From assembly GCF_900143625.1 (NCBI RefSeq), contig NZ_FRFF01000046.1:1-51217 (forward strand): 51,217 nucleotides of DNA. The letters are read 5' to 3'. Numbering within the stretch: the stretch's first letter is position 1; each line of letters opens with the position of its first letter. Under the pieces are notes generated by a model that ran no database searches, was not told the DNA's origin, and worked only from the letters and a program-made list of their open reading frames with translations. Both the position numbers and the translations under genes were made by a program. This DNA is from Nocardiopsis sp. JB363 (GTDB taxonomy: Bacteria > Actinomycetota > Actinomycetes > Streptosporangiales > Streptosporangiaceae). Positions 15,030 to 25,100 of this stretch are shown here, piece by piece.

Positions 15030-15636
15030 CACCATCGACACTCTCTGCGGTGATCGTCTGGCGCTCGACCCCTACCTCGATGAGTTCGACGCTCGGGTGG
15101 CATCGCTCAGGAACACCGATATCTGGAAGGTCGAACGGCGACAGGACTTTGATCAGCCGGAAAGTGAAAGCTGGTTGGCGTTCCGGGATGGACGACACGA
15201 AGAGTCACTCCGGCTTTTGGAGAAGAACCGCCCCGCGCTTCGGAAGTCGTTCGTCGAACTCAGCGATCAGGGGTGCACGCTCAAACGGATCCGTGTCGTG
15301 GAGAAACCCTTCACCACCTACCTCCGGTGGGAACTGCACTCCCTTCACCTGAGGGCCCAGTGCGGTGAGGACGTCCGCGTTATCTCCGCCGATTCCCTCG
15401 CCGGGTTCGAGCGCAACGGCCAGGTCCCGGAAATCGTGACTTTGGGAGACAGCCTTACCTACCGGATCCTCTATGACGCCCAAGGCGTTCTTCGGGGAGG
15501 GATCCGATTCACCGACCCCACCATCGCCGCCCGATGTCGAGAGGAGATCGCGGCGCTGCACGAAATCGGTGAGGATCTGGCGCACTACTTCCCCCGTGAA
15601 GTGGTCGAGACGGGACCTCGCTGTGGTCGACCCTAG
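15022..15636 (+). CDS. DUF6879 family protein, copy C
   Basis: A 204-residue paralogue of the protein at 7582, sharing the MLDTI start, FDQPESESWLAF, KRIRVVEKPFTTYLRWELHSL and CGEDVRVIS. It overlaps the following STAND gene by 14 bases. It again sits between a Cys-Pro protein and a STAND ATPase, so gene order and overlaps are preserved between modules B and C. Confidence 0.85.
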   Translation: MLDTIDTLCGDRLALDPYLDEFDARVASLRNTDIWKVERRQDFDQPESESWLAFRDGRHEESLRLLEKNRPALRKSFVELSDQGCTLKRIRVVEKPFTTYLRWELHSLHLRAQCGEDVRVISADSLAGFERNGQVPEIVTLGDSLTYRILYDAQGVLRGGIRFTDPTIAARCREEIAALHEIGEDLAHYFPREVVETGPRCGRP

Positions 15637-18061
15637 ATTCCCCGGACCGCTGGAAAGACCCGACGGAGGTACCCGGTCGAGGATGGCGGACGTCGCGGGA
15701 CGTGCGGTCCAGGCCCGGGACGTCGCGGGCGGAGTCCACTTCCACGGTCAGGACTACCGATCCCATTTCGCCCCGGTCCCCCGTCAACTTCCCGGCGACG
15801 TGCACGGGTTCGTCAACCGCTTGGGCGAGATGGAGGTGCTCAGCACCCACCTGCGGGACGAGGGATCCGAGGACGGGCCTCGTGCTCCCATCCACGTCAT
15901 CACCGGAACGGCGGGCGTGGGCAAGACCGCGTTGGCCCTGCACTGGGCACACCGGGTCCGAGAACACTTCCCCGACGGACAGCTCTACGTCGACCTGCGC
16001 GGATACGGAGCGGGGTCGAGCGTCGAACCCGACCACGTACTGCACCGCTTCCTGCGCGCCCTGGACGTCCCGGCCGACGCCGTTCCCGCCGACCTCGACA
16101 GCCGCTCCGCCCTCTTCCGGTCGATCTTGGCCGAGCGGTGTGTCCTCATCCTGCTCGACAACGCCGCCACCGCCGCACAAGTGCGCCCTCTGTTGCCCGG
16201 TAACTCCGCCTGCGCGGTTCTGGTCACCAGCCGGGACCGCTTGTCCGGGTTGGTGGCCAGGGAAGGGGCACGTCGGCTCACCGTTCGGACCTTGGAACCG
16301 GCCGAGGCCGTGGAACTGCTGGAACACGTCACCGAACGCCACCGGCCCCGGGACGACCTTCACGAGATCTCCGAACTGGCCCGTTTGTGCGGGCGTCTGC
16401 CCCTGGCGCTGCGCATCGCCGCCGAACGTGCGGCCGGCCGCCCCCACATGCCGTTGGGCGAACTCATCCAGGACCTACGGGACGAATCGGCCCTGTGGGA
16501 CGCGCTGGCCACAGACGACGAAGAGGATGCCGACGCCGTTCGCACCGTCTTCGCCTGGTCCTACCGAGCCCTGCCGGAGGAGACCGCGCGCCAGTTCCGT
16601 CTCTTGGGTCTGCACCCGGGCGACGACTTCGACTCGACGGCCGCGGCGGCCCTGTCCGACCTCCCCGTCCGACGAGCTCGCCGCGTCCTGGACTCACTCG
16701 TGGGCGCGCACCTGGTGGAGCAGATCAGCCCGGACCGGTACCGCTTCCACGATCTGCTGCGTTCCTATGCCTGGGATCAGGCCCGCAAGGAGGAGAGCCC
16801 CAAGGGCCGACAGGAGGCTTTGACGCGTCTGCTGACCTGGTACCTGCGCACCGCCGACCTCGCGGCCCGGGCCGTGGACTCACCACTACGCCATCTCGAC
16901 CCGTGCCCGGCATCGGACGTCGGCGCGCACCGTCACGTTCGCGAATTCGATGACAACGGGGAAGCGGTCCGGTGGTTCGAGGTCGAAGGTCGGAACCTCG
17001 TCGCCGCCGCCGAGACCGCCGTCTCCATCGGATTGGACTCGATCGCCTGGCGTCTGCCCGTGGTACTCAGGCACGTCCACGTGTTCCGCACCCCCATGAA
17101 CGAGTGGATCGCCGCAAGCATCATCGGGCTCGGAGCCGCCCGACGCGAGAACGAACGGGCGGCCGAGGCCGACCTGTCGGAGAGCCTGGGAATGGCCTAC
17201 GTGCAGTCCCATCGAAGACAGGAGGCCCTCGGCCGGCATCGACACGCCCTGAAGTTGCGTCAGGAGACCGGTGATGAGCTGGGAGAGGCCATGTCGCTGA
17301 ACTCCCTGGGCCTGCTCCACCTGCGCGAGCACCGGTTGGAGGAGGCGCGCGACCACTTCGAGCGGGCGTTGGAGATCGTCAGGCACCGGGGAGAGCGGCG
17401 TTGGGAAGGGGTCGTGCTGGGAAACCTGGCCGACGCTCTACTCGACTCCGGCGAACTCCGCGAGGCGGTGGCCCTGGCGGATGAGGCGATCGAGATCCAC
17501 GAGGAGACCGGCAACCGGATGAGCCAGTTCGCCTGTCTGATGTGTTCGGGGGCGGCGTGGCGGAAACTGGGGCAAATGAACCACGCTCTAGCCCGCACGC
17601 GGCGCGCGCTGGACGTCGCCCGGGAGTTGGACAACCCCGTGCGGGAAGGATTCGCCCTTCTGGAACTCGGCAGGGTCCAGGCACGTCTCGGCGACACCGA
17701 GGACGCCCTCGACGCCTTCCACGAGGCGGCGAGTCTGCACCGCGGAATCGGTGACCACGTGCGTGAGGCCGAGGCCTTCGAGGGCGTGGGCGAGGTCTAT
17801 CAGGCGATCGACCGTCCGGACGAGGCCGCGAAGTTCTACCGGCAGGCGACCAAGGAGTACCGCGGCCACCAGGAATGGTGGCGGCTCGCGGTGTGCCTGG
17901 ACCGGTCGGCTTCGGTGATGATCGAGGTCGGTGACGTGGCGGCGGCCCGTGGGCAGTGGCGCGAGGCACTGGCGGCCTTGAAGGACTTCACCGACCCCTG
18001 GGCCGAGCGCCTGCGCGAGCAGATCATCGCCCACCTGAACGACGCGGCCGGGTCCGGGTGA
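15623..18061 (+). CDS. NB-ARC/TPR STAND ATPase, module C
   Basis: An 812-residue paralogue of the module B ATPase. It has the N-terminal motif GRAVQARDVAGGVHFH (about 27-42), Walker A GTAGVGKT (about 94-101), LILLDN, LVTSRDRLSGL, GRLPLALRIAAERAA, a winged-helix region and TPRs, including FEGVGEVYQAIDRPDEAAKFYRQA. GTG 15623 overlaps the DUF6879 stop; TRSRM before the first in-frame ATG is shared with module B, supporting the upstream start. The two ATPases differ most in the region between NB-ARC and the TPRs (about 420-520) and in TPR surface residues, as expected if they sense different partners. Confidence 0.85.
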   Translation: MVDPRFPGPLERPDGGTRSRMADVAGRAVQARDVAGGVHFHGQDYRSHFAPVPRQLPGDVHGFVNRLGEMEVLSTHLRDEGSEDGPRAPIHVITGTAGVGKTALALHWAHRVREHFPDGQLYVDLRGYGAGSSVEPDHVLHRFLRALDVPADAVPADLDSRSALFRSILAERCVLILLDNAATAAQVRPLLPGNSACAVLVTSRDRLSGLVAREGARRLTVRTLEPAEAVELLEHVTERHRPRDDLHEISELARLCGRLPLALRIAAERAAGRPHMPLGELIQDLRDESALWDALATDDEEDADAVRTVFAWSYRALPEETARQFRLLGLHPGDDFDSTAAAALSDLPVRRARRVLDSLVGAHLVEQISPDRYRFHDLLRSYAWDQARKEESPKGRQEALTRLLTWYLRTADLAARAVDSPLRHLDPCPASDVGAHRHVREFDDNGEAVRWFEVEGRNLVAAAETAVSIGLDSIAWRLPVVLRHVHVFRTPMNEWIAASIIGLGAARRENERAAEADLSESLGMAYVQSHRRQEALGRHRHALKLRQETGDELGEAMSLNSLGLLHLREHRLEEARDHFERALEIVRHRGERRWEGVVLGNLADALLDSGELREAVALADEAIEIHEETGNRMSQFACLMCSGAAWRKLGQMNHALARTRRALDVARELDNPVREGFALLELGRVQARLGDTEDALDAFHEAASLHRGIGDHVREAEAFEGVGEVYQAIDRPDEAAKFYRQATKEYRGHQEWWRLAVCLDRSASVMIEVGDVAAARGQWREALAALKDFTDPWAERLREQIIAHLNDAAGSG

Positions 18062-18267
18062 TCTCACCTCTGATCGAGAAGGTCGCGTACCAACGCGTAC
18101 CAAGAGGTGGATCTCGGCCCACGGGTTCCTCTCCCGGGGTCGGGTTCCGGCTCCGTGCCGTTTCGCCGATCGTTCAGCGCGCCCGATCGCGCCCGATCGC
18201 GACCGGCCGTGAACCTCCGCTCCCGGTGAGGTTCAGGGCTCGGTCACGACGAACACCCCTCCGGCCG

Positions 18268-19845
18268 CTACTCGGCGTTCGCGGGCTGTGAGCCGCGCCC
18301 ATGTGAGTCCTTGATGAAGAAGGAGCCGACGATACCGAACACACCGATGATCGCGGCCACCAGGAACGAAACGTTCGCACCGTGGACCAGCCCTTCCGCT
18401 CCATAAACTTCGGGATCACGGGAGGCTACGGTCATGACGCTGACCAGAACCGCCGTTCCGATCGAGGAGGCGACCTGACGCATGGTGTTGTTCAGCGCCG
18501 TCCCGTGCGGAATGAGTCGCTGCGGAAGCTGATTGAGCGCCGCCGTGGTCACCGGCATCATGACCATGGAAACGCCGAGCATGCGCACCGTGTTCACCGA
18601 CGCGAGGTAGGTGAACGAGGTGTCCACGGTCAGCACGGCGAGCATGAAGGTGGTGACGGTGAGCAGGGTGAATCCGATGACGGAAAGCCACTTCGCCCCG
18701 ATGGCATCGAAGATTCTTCCGGTGACCGGCGACATCAACCCCATCACGGCGGCACCGGGCAAAAGGGCCAGACCCGATTCCATCGCGGTGAAGTCGCTCA
18801 TGTTCTGCATGTACAGAGGCAGAATCAACATGCCTCCGATCATGGTGATGAACACGAGCATCCCCAGCACCGTGTTGAGCGTGAACATGGGGTACCGGAG
18901 CACTCGAAGCTCAAGGATCGGTTCATCCAGTTTCAGCTGACGCAGAATGAAGAAGACCAACGCGAACGCACCGACGATCAACGGCGCCAGGACCTGAGGG
19001 CTCGCCCACCCCGTCTCGCCGACCGTACCGAAGCCGTAGAGAAGGCCACCGAATCCCAAAGACGAGAGGATGATCGACAGAACGTCCAGACGTGGAAAGG
19101 TGCGTTCGGTGACGTTTCGAAGGATGAAATACGCGACGATCAGAACGATGACGGCGATCGGCAGCATCATGTAGAATAGGACCTGCCAGGGGAGGTGATC
19201 GACGATCCACCCGGAGAGGCTCGGTCCGATGGCGGGGGCGAAGGAAATGACGAGCCCGAAGGTGCCCATCGCCGTACCGCGTTTGTCCCGGGGGAAGATC
19301 GCGAAGAGAATCGTCTGCATCAACGGCATGATCATTCCACCGCTGGCGGCCTGGATCACCCGTCCGAGCAGCAGAACGGGATAGACAGGGGCCAAGGCGC
19401 AGATCAGTGTTCCGACAACGAAGATCCCTATCGCGGTCAGGAACAGGGAGCGTGTGGTGAAATTCTGGATCAGGAACGCGGTGATCGGGATCATGATCCC
19501 GTTGACCAGCATGAAACTGGTCGTCACCCATTGTGCCGCACTCGCGGTGATGCCGAAATCCCGCATGAACGCGGGCAACGCCGTGTTCAGCAGGGTCTGG
19601 TTGAGAATGACGACGAACGCGCCGGATACCAATACGGCCAGAACAACGTTCCGGTTCACCGGATTCGGGTCGTGCGCGTCAGCCGGTTTGTCGTCCCCGT
19701 TCGTCAAGGTGAAATCTTCTCTCATGCGATCATCGGCCCTGGGGAACGTGTCCGCCAGGGTTTCTGTTGTTTTCGGTGGGCTGGTGGAGTCGACGGGACG
19801 TTCCCCCTCGTCCATGTCCCACCGCTCCGTCGTGGGCCCCGTCAT
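18268..19845 (-). CDS. DHA2-family (EmrB/QacA-type) drug:proton antiporter
   Basis: A 525-residue major facilitator protein with about 14 membrane segments after a hydrophilic N-terminus of about 60 residues. Landmarks include NQTLLNTALPAFMRDFG (family motif region), WVTTSFMLVNGIMIP, GRVIQAASGGMIMPLMQ and the drug-antiporter motif-C-like GPSLSGWIVD. The family exports toxic compounds using the proton gradient. ATG 19845 has GGAAAG eight bases upstream; the reading to 21369 runs antisense through the oxidoreductase gene and is rejected. The substrate is unknown and the gene is 16 kb from the microcin-like cluster, so a link to it is not proposed. Confidence 0.9.
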   Translation of the reverse strand: MTGPTTERWDMDEGERPVDSTSPPKTTETLADTFPRADDRMREDFTLTNGDDKPADAHDPNPVNRNVVLAVLVSGAFVVILNQTLLNTALPAFMRDFGITASAAQWVTTSFMLVNGIMIPITAFLIQNFTTRSLFLTAIGIFVVGTLICALAPVYPVLLLGRVIQAASGGMIMPLMQTILFAIFPRDKRGTAMGTFGLVISFAPAIGPSLSGWIVDHLPWQVLFYMMLPIAVIVLIVAYFILRNVTERTFPRLDVLSIILSSLGFGGLLYGFGTVGETGWASPQVLAPLIVGAFALVFFILRQLKLDEPILELRVLRYPMFTLNTVLGMLVFITMIGGMLILPLYMQNMSDFTAMESGLALLPGAAVMGLMSPVTGRIFDAIGAKWLSVIGFTLLTVTTFMLAVLTVDTSFTYLASVNTVRMLGVSMVMMPVTTAALNQLPQRLIPHGTALNNTMRQVASSIGTAVLVSVMTVASRDPEVYGAEGLVHGANVSFLVAAIIGVFGIVGSFFIKDSHGRGSQPANAE

Positions 19846-20322
19846 GGGATCACTTTCCACGACTGTCCGGCTCCGGGACGGGAGCTCACTATTCCATCTC
19901 CGAGAGGCCTCCCGGCTCCTCCCCTCACCAACCCCAGGATGCACCCCGACCTCAGTAGGTCTGCCCAGGTGAACCGGGCGACGCGCACATCCGGGTACAA
20001 CCGATGCAATCCGTTCTACGCTCCCGGTCCCCGGCCGGCGCACGCGGGGTGCCGTGTGACCCGATCCCGTGCGCCTTCCCGATGAGTCGGGCGTCCACTC
20101 ACCAAAAGTCCACCACCACGATCCCGCGTGCCGCGAACGCCTCCCGAGCCGCGTGGCGGATGCGGGGGCGGTATCGGGAGCGGTATCGAGGCCCATCCGA
20201 GAGGAATCAGCGGCCCTATCTCTCATATCAGCCGTAAGTGGAGGGGTGCTTCCGTTTCTGGCGTAGCGTGCGCGTCGAACCCGCACGGATTCGACGTGCG
20301 GCGGCCGAGGAAGGACCCGACA
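19846..20322. other. Divergent spacer between exporter and oxidoreductase
   Basis: 477 bases with no supported gene. It contains the promoters of the two divergent genes. I see no clear operator dyad and no adjacent TetR or MarR regulator. Confidence 0.4.
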
Positions 20323-21300
20323 GTGGGACAGATGCGAGCGGCCCTGTACGACCGGTACGGCGGCCCGGAGGTGCTGTACGAGGGCACGGTGCCCCGACCC
20401 GACATCGGACCGGGGGACGCACTGGTGCGCGTCCACGCCGCCAGCGTGAACGGCGGTGAACTCCTGGGCCGCGCCGGCGGGTTGCGTCTGCTGACCGGGG
20501 CGATCGAAAGGGGCTTTCCCAAAAGGACCGGGATCGACTTCACGGGCGAGGTGGTCGAGGTGGGTTCCGATGTCGTCGGGGTCGAACCGGGAGCCCGGGT
20601 GTGGGGCGGACTGCCCCGAACGTTCGGCAGCGCGGCCGAATACGTGGCCGTCCGGCCCCGGCAGTTCGCCCTGGCACCGACGGGAACCGATCTGGTCGAG
20701 GCCGCGTCCCTGCTCGCCGGTGGCACGACAGCCATCACCGCGCTGCGGGACAAGGCCCGCCTCGCCCCGGGTGAGCGGCTGCTGGTGCGGGGCGCGAGCG
20801 GCGGTGTGGGGAACGTCGCCGTCCAGCTCGGCCGGGCCTACGGAGCCCACGTCACCGGGTTGGCCAGGGCCGACAACCTCGACTTCGTGCGGGATCTGGG
20901 CGCCGACGAGGCCTTCGACTACGCGAACACCGGCGCCGCCGACCTTCCCCCCTTCGACGTCGTCCTGGACACCGTCGGGACCGGGATGGCCGCCTACCGT
21001 AGGCGGTTGACCAGGAACGGACGCATGGTCTCGGTCACCTTCGACAGCGAGCGCATGCTCGCGTCGCTGTCCTACATCGCCGCATCGGCCGTCTTCGGTC
21101 GACGCCGTATCCGCGCCTTCAGCGGCAACCCCGGACATGGGCTCTTCGCCGAACTGACCCGCCTGACCGAGTCCGGGGCCCTTCGCCCCGTCGTGGACAG
21201 AGTCCTGCCCCTGGCCGACATCGCCCAGGCCCACCGGGCGCTGGAGACCGGAGGGGTCCGGGGGAAGGTACTGGTGAGCGTGGCCGGAACGGACGCCTGA
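20323..21300 (+). CDS. MDR-family NAD(P)-dependent oxidoreductase (quinone-reductase-like)
   Basis: A 325-residue medium-chain dehydrogenase/reductase. The N-terminal catalytic domain (GPGDALVRVHAASVN, GIDFTGEVVEVG) lacks the structural zinc cysteines, and the Rossmann motif is VRGASGGVGNVAVQLGRAYGA (about 155-175). Zinc-less members reduce quinones or enones with NADPH. I choose GTG 20323 because GAGGAAGGA lies seven bases upstream; ATG 20332 is three codons later. Conserved end-of-gene sequence HRALETGGVRGKVLV fits a complete protein. Confidence 0.85.
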   Translation: MGQMRAALYDRYGGPEVLYEGTVPRPDIGPGDALVRVHAASVNGGELLGRAGGLRLLTGAIERGFPKRTGIDFTGEVVEVGSDVVGVEPGARVWGGLPRTFGSAAEYVAVRPRQFALAPTGTDLVEAASLLAGGTTAITALRDKARLAPGERLLVRGASGGVGNVAVQLGRAYGAHVTGLARADNLDFVRDLGADEAFDYANTGAADLPPFDVVLDTVGTGMAAYRRRLTRNGRMVSVTFDSERMLASLSYIAASAVFGRRRIRAFSGNPGHGLFAELTRLTESGALRPVVDRVLPLADIAQAHRALETGGVRGKVLVSVAGTDA

Positions 21301-21385
21301 GCCGTGTGGTCCGCCCCGTCTGGCGAACAGGGCACCTCGCGATCGCACCAGCGTGGTCCAGGGATCCAACCGACCGTGACGTTGT

Positions 21386-22144
21386 TCAAGGTGCTTTCCC
21401 GAACCCTTGCGGGCCGACTTCCTCGGGGCGGGCCAGGGCCGCGTACATCGGGGCCAGCCGAGAGGCGATCCCGGTGGTGGCTCCCTCCCAGTACGCGAGG
21501 GGATCGAATGGTCGGGGGGCGAGCGTGGCCGGCCCGGTCCCCGCTTCCCAGAAGTCGGCGGCGCGGTCGATCAGTGGCTCCACCTCCACCGACAATTCCC
21601 CCGACGACCCGCCGCCGGAGGGCCCCAGCGCGTCGAACACCGCTTCCTCGGTCCACCCCGACCAGGCGAACAACACCAGGGGTTCGTGGTCCGACCATTC
21701 GGCCAGGGCGAAGAGTACGGCGGCGCCGTGTTTGCAAGGGTGTCCGCCGTGGTCCGGGCAGTTGCACGTGATGACCAGATCATCGACGGAGTCGGGGAAG
21801 AGCAGGGCCCCATGACGGGCGAAGACGTCTTCGGAGCCCTCGGGCATCAGTCCGTCGAGCAGGTCCTCGCGGGCTCCTGAAATCCGACCCAACTCGCCCA
21901 GGGCCCGCTCCCACAAGGCGTCGTCGGCGAACGGACTACCGATGGACACCCGGTAGGGGCGTCCCCGTGAGCCTTGGACGTGGGCGCCGACCTGGCGTAG
22001 GTCGGGGTCGACGGTGAGCCTTCGGACCGCGCCGCCGGCGAAGTAGGAGCGGCCTCGGGAGCGGCGGGCCCGATCACCGTCGTCCACCCCGCGCAAAAGG
22101 CGGTCCGACCACCAGTTCACACGGTTCGGATCGTTCCAGGCCAT
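21386..22144 (-). CDS. SWIM zinc-finger protein
   Basis: A 252-residue protein with the SWIM motif C-x-C-x(n)-C-x-H, seen as CNCPDHGGHPCKH (about 130-142). It begins at ATG 22144, overlapping the helicase stop as ATGA. This SWIM protein and an SNF2 helicase are a common actinobacterial pair; the SWIM domain probably contacts DNA or protein partners of the helicase. No catalytic domain is visible. Confidence 0.88.
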   Translation of the reverse strand: MAWNDPNRVNWWSDRLLRGVDDGDRARRSRGRSYFAGGAVRRLTVDPDLRQVGAHVQGSRGRPYRVSIGSPFADDALWERALGELGRISGAREDLLDGLMPEGSEDVFARHGALLFPDSVDDLVITCNCPDHGGHPCKHGAAVLFALAEWSDHEPLVLFAWSGWTEEAVFDALGPSGGGSSGELSVEVEPLIDRAADFWEAGTGPATLAPRPFDPLAYWEGATTGIASRLAPMYAALARPEEVGPQGFGKAP

Positions 22145-25100
22145 CACGCCACCGCTTCGGGGGTCAGGCGGATGGTCTCGCGGAGCTGCTCGACGCTCAT
22201 GTTGGCCAAGGGGCTCTCCCCACTGCCCACGGCCACTTCGGCCAGGTGTTTCTTGCGTTCGAGCATCTGATCCACTCGCTCCTCCAGGGTGCCCGCGCAG
22301 ATCAGCTTGCGCACCTGCACGTCGCGTCGTTGTCCGATGCGATAGGCCCGGTCCGTGGCCTGTTCCTCCACGGCCGGGTTCCACCACCGGTCGATGTGGA
22401 CGACCTGGTGGGCGGCGGTCAGGTTCAGGCCGGTGCCACCGGCCTTCAAGGAGAGCAGGAACACCATGGGGCCGTCGTGGTTTTGGAAGCGTTCGACCAT
22501 CTCCTCACGGTGGCGACGGGACGTGCCTCCGTGCAGCCACAGGACAGGGACGTCGAGCTTTCCTTCGAGGTAGGGGGCGAGCCGGGACCCGAACTCGGTG
22601 TACTGGGTGAAGCACAGGACCTTGTCACCCCCGATCGCCATCTCGGCGAGCAGTTGTTCCAGGCGGGCCAGTTTTCCCGAACGCCCGGCCAGTCGGGAGC
22701 CGTCGCCGAGCAGGTGCGCCGGATGGTTGCAGACCTGTTTGAGCTTGGTCATGGTGGCCAGGATCAGGCTCTTGCGTCGAAACCCGGTGGCCTCGTCCAC
22801 GAGTTCGGTCATCTCGTCGACGGTGGCCTTGTACAGGGAGGCCTGTTCGGGGGTGAGGGTGCACCAGACCTTCATCTGGTGTTTTGCGGGCAGGTCCTGG
22901 ATGATGGATTTATCGCTCTTGAGCCTACGGAGCACGAACGGGGCGGTGACCCGGCGCAGCCGTTCCGCCGCGGCCTTGCCCGCGTCCTGGGTGGGATCAC
23001 GTTGCAGGTCCGCCACGCTCCTCTCGAAGCGCTCGCGTGACCCCAACAGCCCGGGGTTGGCGAATTCCAGGATCGACCACAGCTCGCCCAGGTGGTTCTC
23101 CACGGGGGTACCGGTGAGGGCGATCCTGGAAGCGGCGGGGATCGCGCGGACCGCTTCGGCCTGCTTGGTGCGGGAGTTCTTGATGTGCTGGGCCTCGTCG
23201 CACACCACCCGGGCCCAGGTGGAGCGTTCCAGTTCGGCGGCGTCACGTACCGCCATGCCGTAGGTGGTCACGACCAGGTCGGCGTCGGTCACGGCCTTGG
23301 CCAGTTCCTCTCCCTGATGCCGTCGGGGTCCGTGGTGGACGAGTACGCGTAGCTTCGGGGTGAAGCGTTCGGCCTCCCGATGCCAGTTGCCGACCACCGA
23401 GGTCGGGCAGACCAACAGTGTGGGCGCCGGGTACTCGTTCGCGGCGCGCTCGTCGGCCAGCAGGGCGAGCAGTTGGATGGTCTTGCCCAGGCCCATGTCG
23501 TCGGCCAGGACCGCGCCGAGCCCGAGCCGGTCCAGATAGCGCAACCAGCCGGCCCCTCGTCTTTGGTAGGGGCGTAGTTCCGCAGTGAGGTTCGGTGGTT
23601 CGGTCATGGGGGTGAAGACCCGCTCGGCCCGACCATCGAGCAGGGTTCCCAGGTCGCCGGTGGCCTCGACCTCGACGGGAAACTCCTGGCCGGGTTCGGG
23701 GATCAGCACCATGCGCAGTGCCTCCCCCGCCCGGAGGGTGCCCCGCCCCTTGCGGGCGATGAGGGCGGCGGCGCGGCGGAGCCGTTCGGGGTCGAAGCGG
23801 ACCCATTCCCCGCGCAGGCGGATCAGTGGACGTTTGAGTCGGGCCAGTTCGGCGAGTTCTTCGGTGGTCAGTTCGACGTCACCGAGGGCGGCGCGGTGGT
23901 CGAAGTCGACCAGGGTGGGGCCACCTCCCGTCCCGGAGGTGAAAGGTTTCGGCTCGTGTTCGGAGAGGGCGAGCTTGACACTCACGCCGATCTCTCCGAC
24001 CCATGGGGGCAGGAGCACGCCGAAACCGTCCTCGCGTAGCGCCTCGGCGTGCCGGGTGAGGAAGTCACCGGCTTCATCGGTGGACAGTTCCAGGTCGCCC
24101 GGTTCCCGCGCGTCGCGTTCCGCGTCCAGGAGCCGGCAGGTGCGGGCGGCCCGGTCCAGGTCGCGGGTGATGGCCGGGGACGTGGCCGGAGGGAACCGGT
24201 CGGTGCCCTCCCCCTCCCGCAGATCCTCCAGTGGGATCATGAGGGAGGGTTCTTCCACCGACTGGACCAGGGTCTTCAGCCGCCAGGGGTGGTCCACTGG
24301 GACGTACAGACCCACGGATGCTTCGATGCCCGCATCGACCGGGTCGCCCTCGGCTTCTTCCCCCTGTGTCCCTTCCCCGTGAGCGGCGTCATCGGTATGG
24401 GCTTCATCGGTCTCCTTCGACTCCTCGACCGGTTCTCCGTCGATCTCGACGAGCGGTTCGGGGACGGGTTCGACCAGGCGGAACACGAGTCGTACCGCGC
24501 CGGCGTACCGGTGGGCGGCGGTGAACCAGGTGTGGAGTTCGTCTACGAAACGGTCGGGTGTGCTGCCCGGTATCGGATGCGGGTCCTCCAGGGCCGTGTC
24601 CGCTTCGGTAAGCGCTTCCAACCACCGATGTTGGATGCGTTGGTGGGCTGGAAGGTCCGGGTGGTGGTCGGTGAGGCGTTCACGGGCGACCAGGTCGGTG
24701 AAGGCGCACAGGGCGCCCAGGGCGTCGGCGATCGCGTCGGCGCCCGCCTCGTGCGGGGTGATGTCGGGGGTGTGGGAGGCGCGTGCCACCGGTGGCAGGC
24801 CGCGCGCGTGGTCGCGGAGCCAGGCGAGGGTGATCGCGTCCAGCAGGGGACGCCACCGGGCGTGGAGTTCGGGCACCGGGCGCGGATCCGCCCGCGGGTC
24901 GTGTTCGGCCACCAGGCGAGGGATGACGCGACGTGTATCGACCAGGGCGGTGCCCGTGGCCAGGAGTTCGGCCAGGGCGGGCAGGGACCGGCTCCGAGGC
25001 AGGACGTCGAGGTGGCGCAGGAGTGTCAGGACGTCGTCGCCGGCCAGGTCCAAGGTGGGAACCAGCCAGGGGCGCACCGTGACCTGGGTGGGGCGGAAGG

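Noticed and set aside
18268..19845. DHA2 transporter as exporter for the microcin-like product
   Set aside because: It is 16 kb away, separated by several unrelated operons and has no linkage evidence.
18268..21369. 1033-residue leftward frame through the exporter
   Set aside because: Its first 500 residues are antisense to the oxidoreductase gene and spacer; the exporter starts at 19845 with its own ribosome site.
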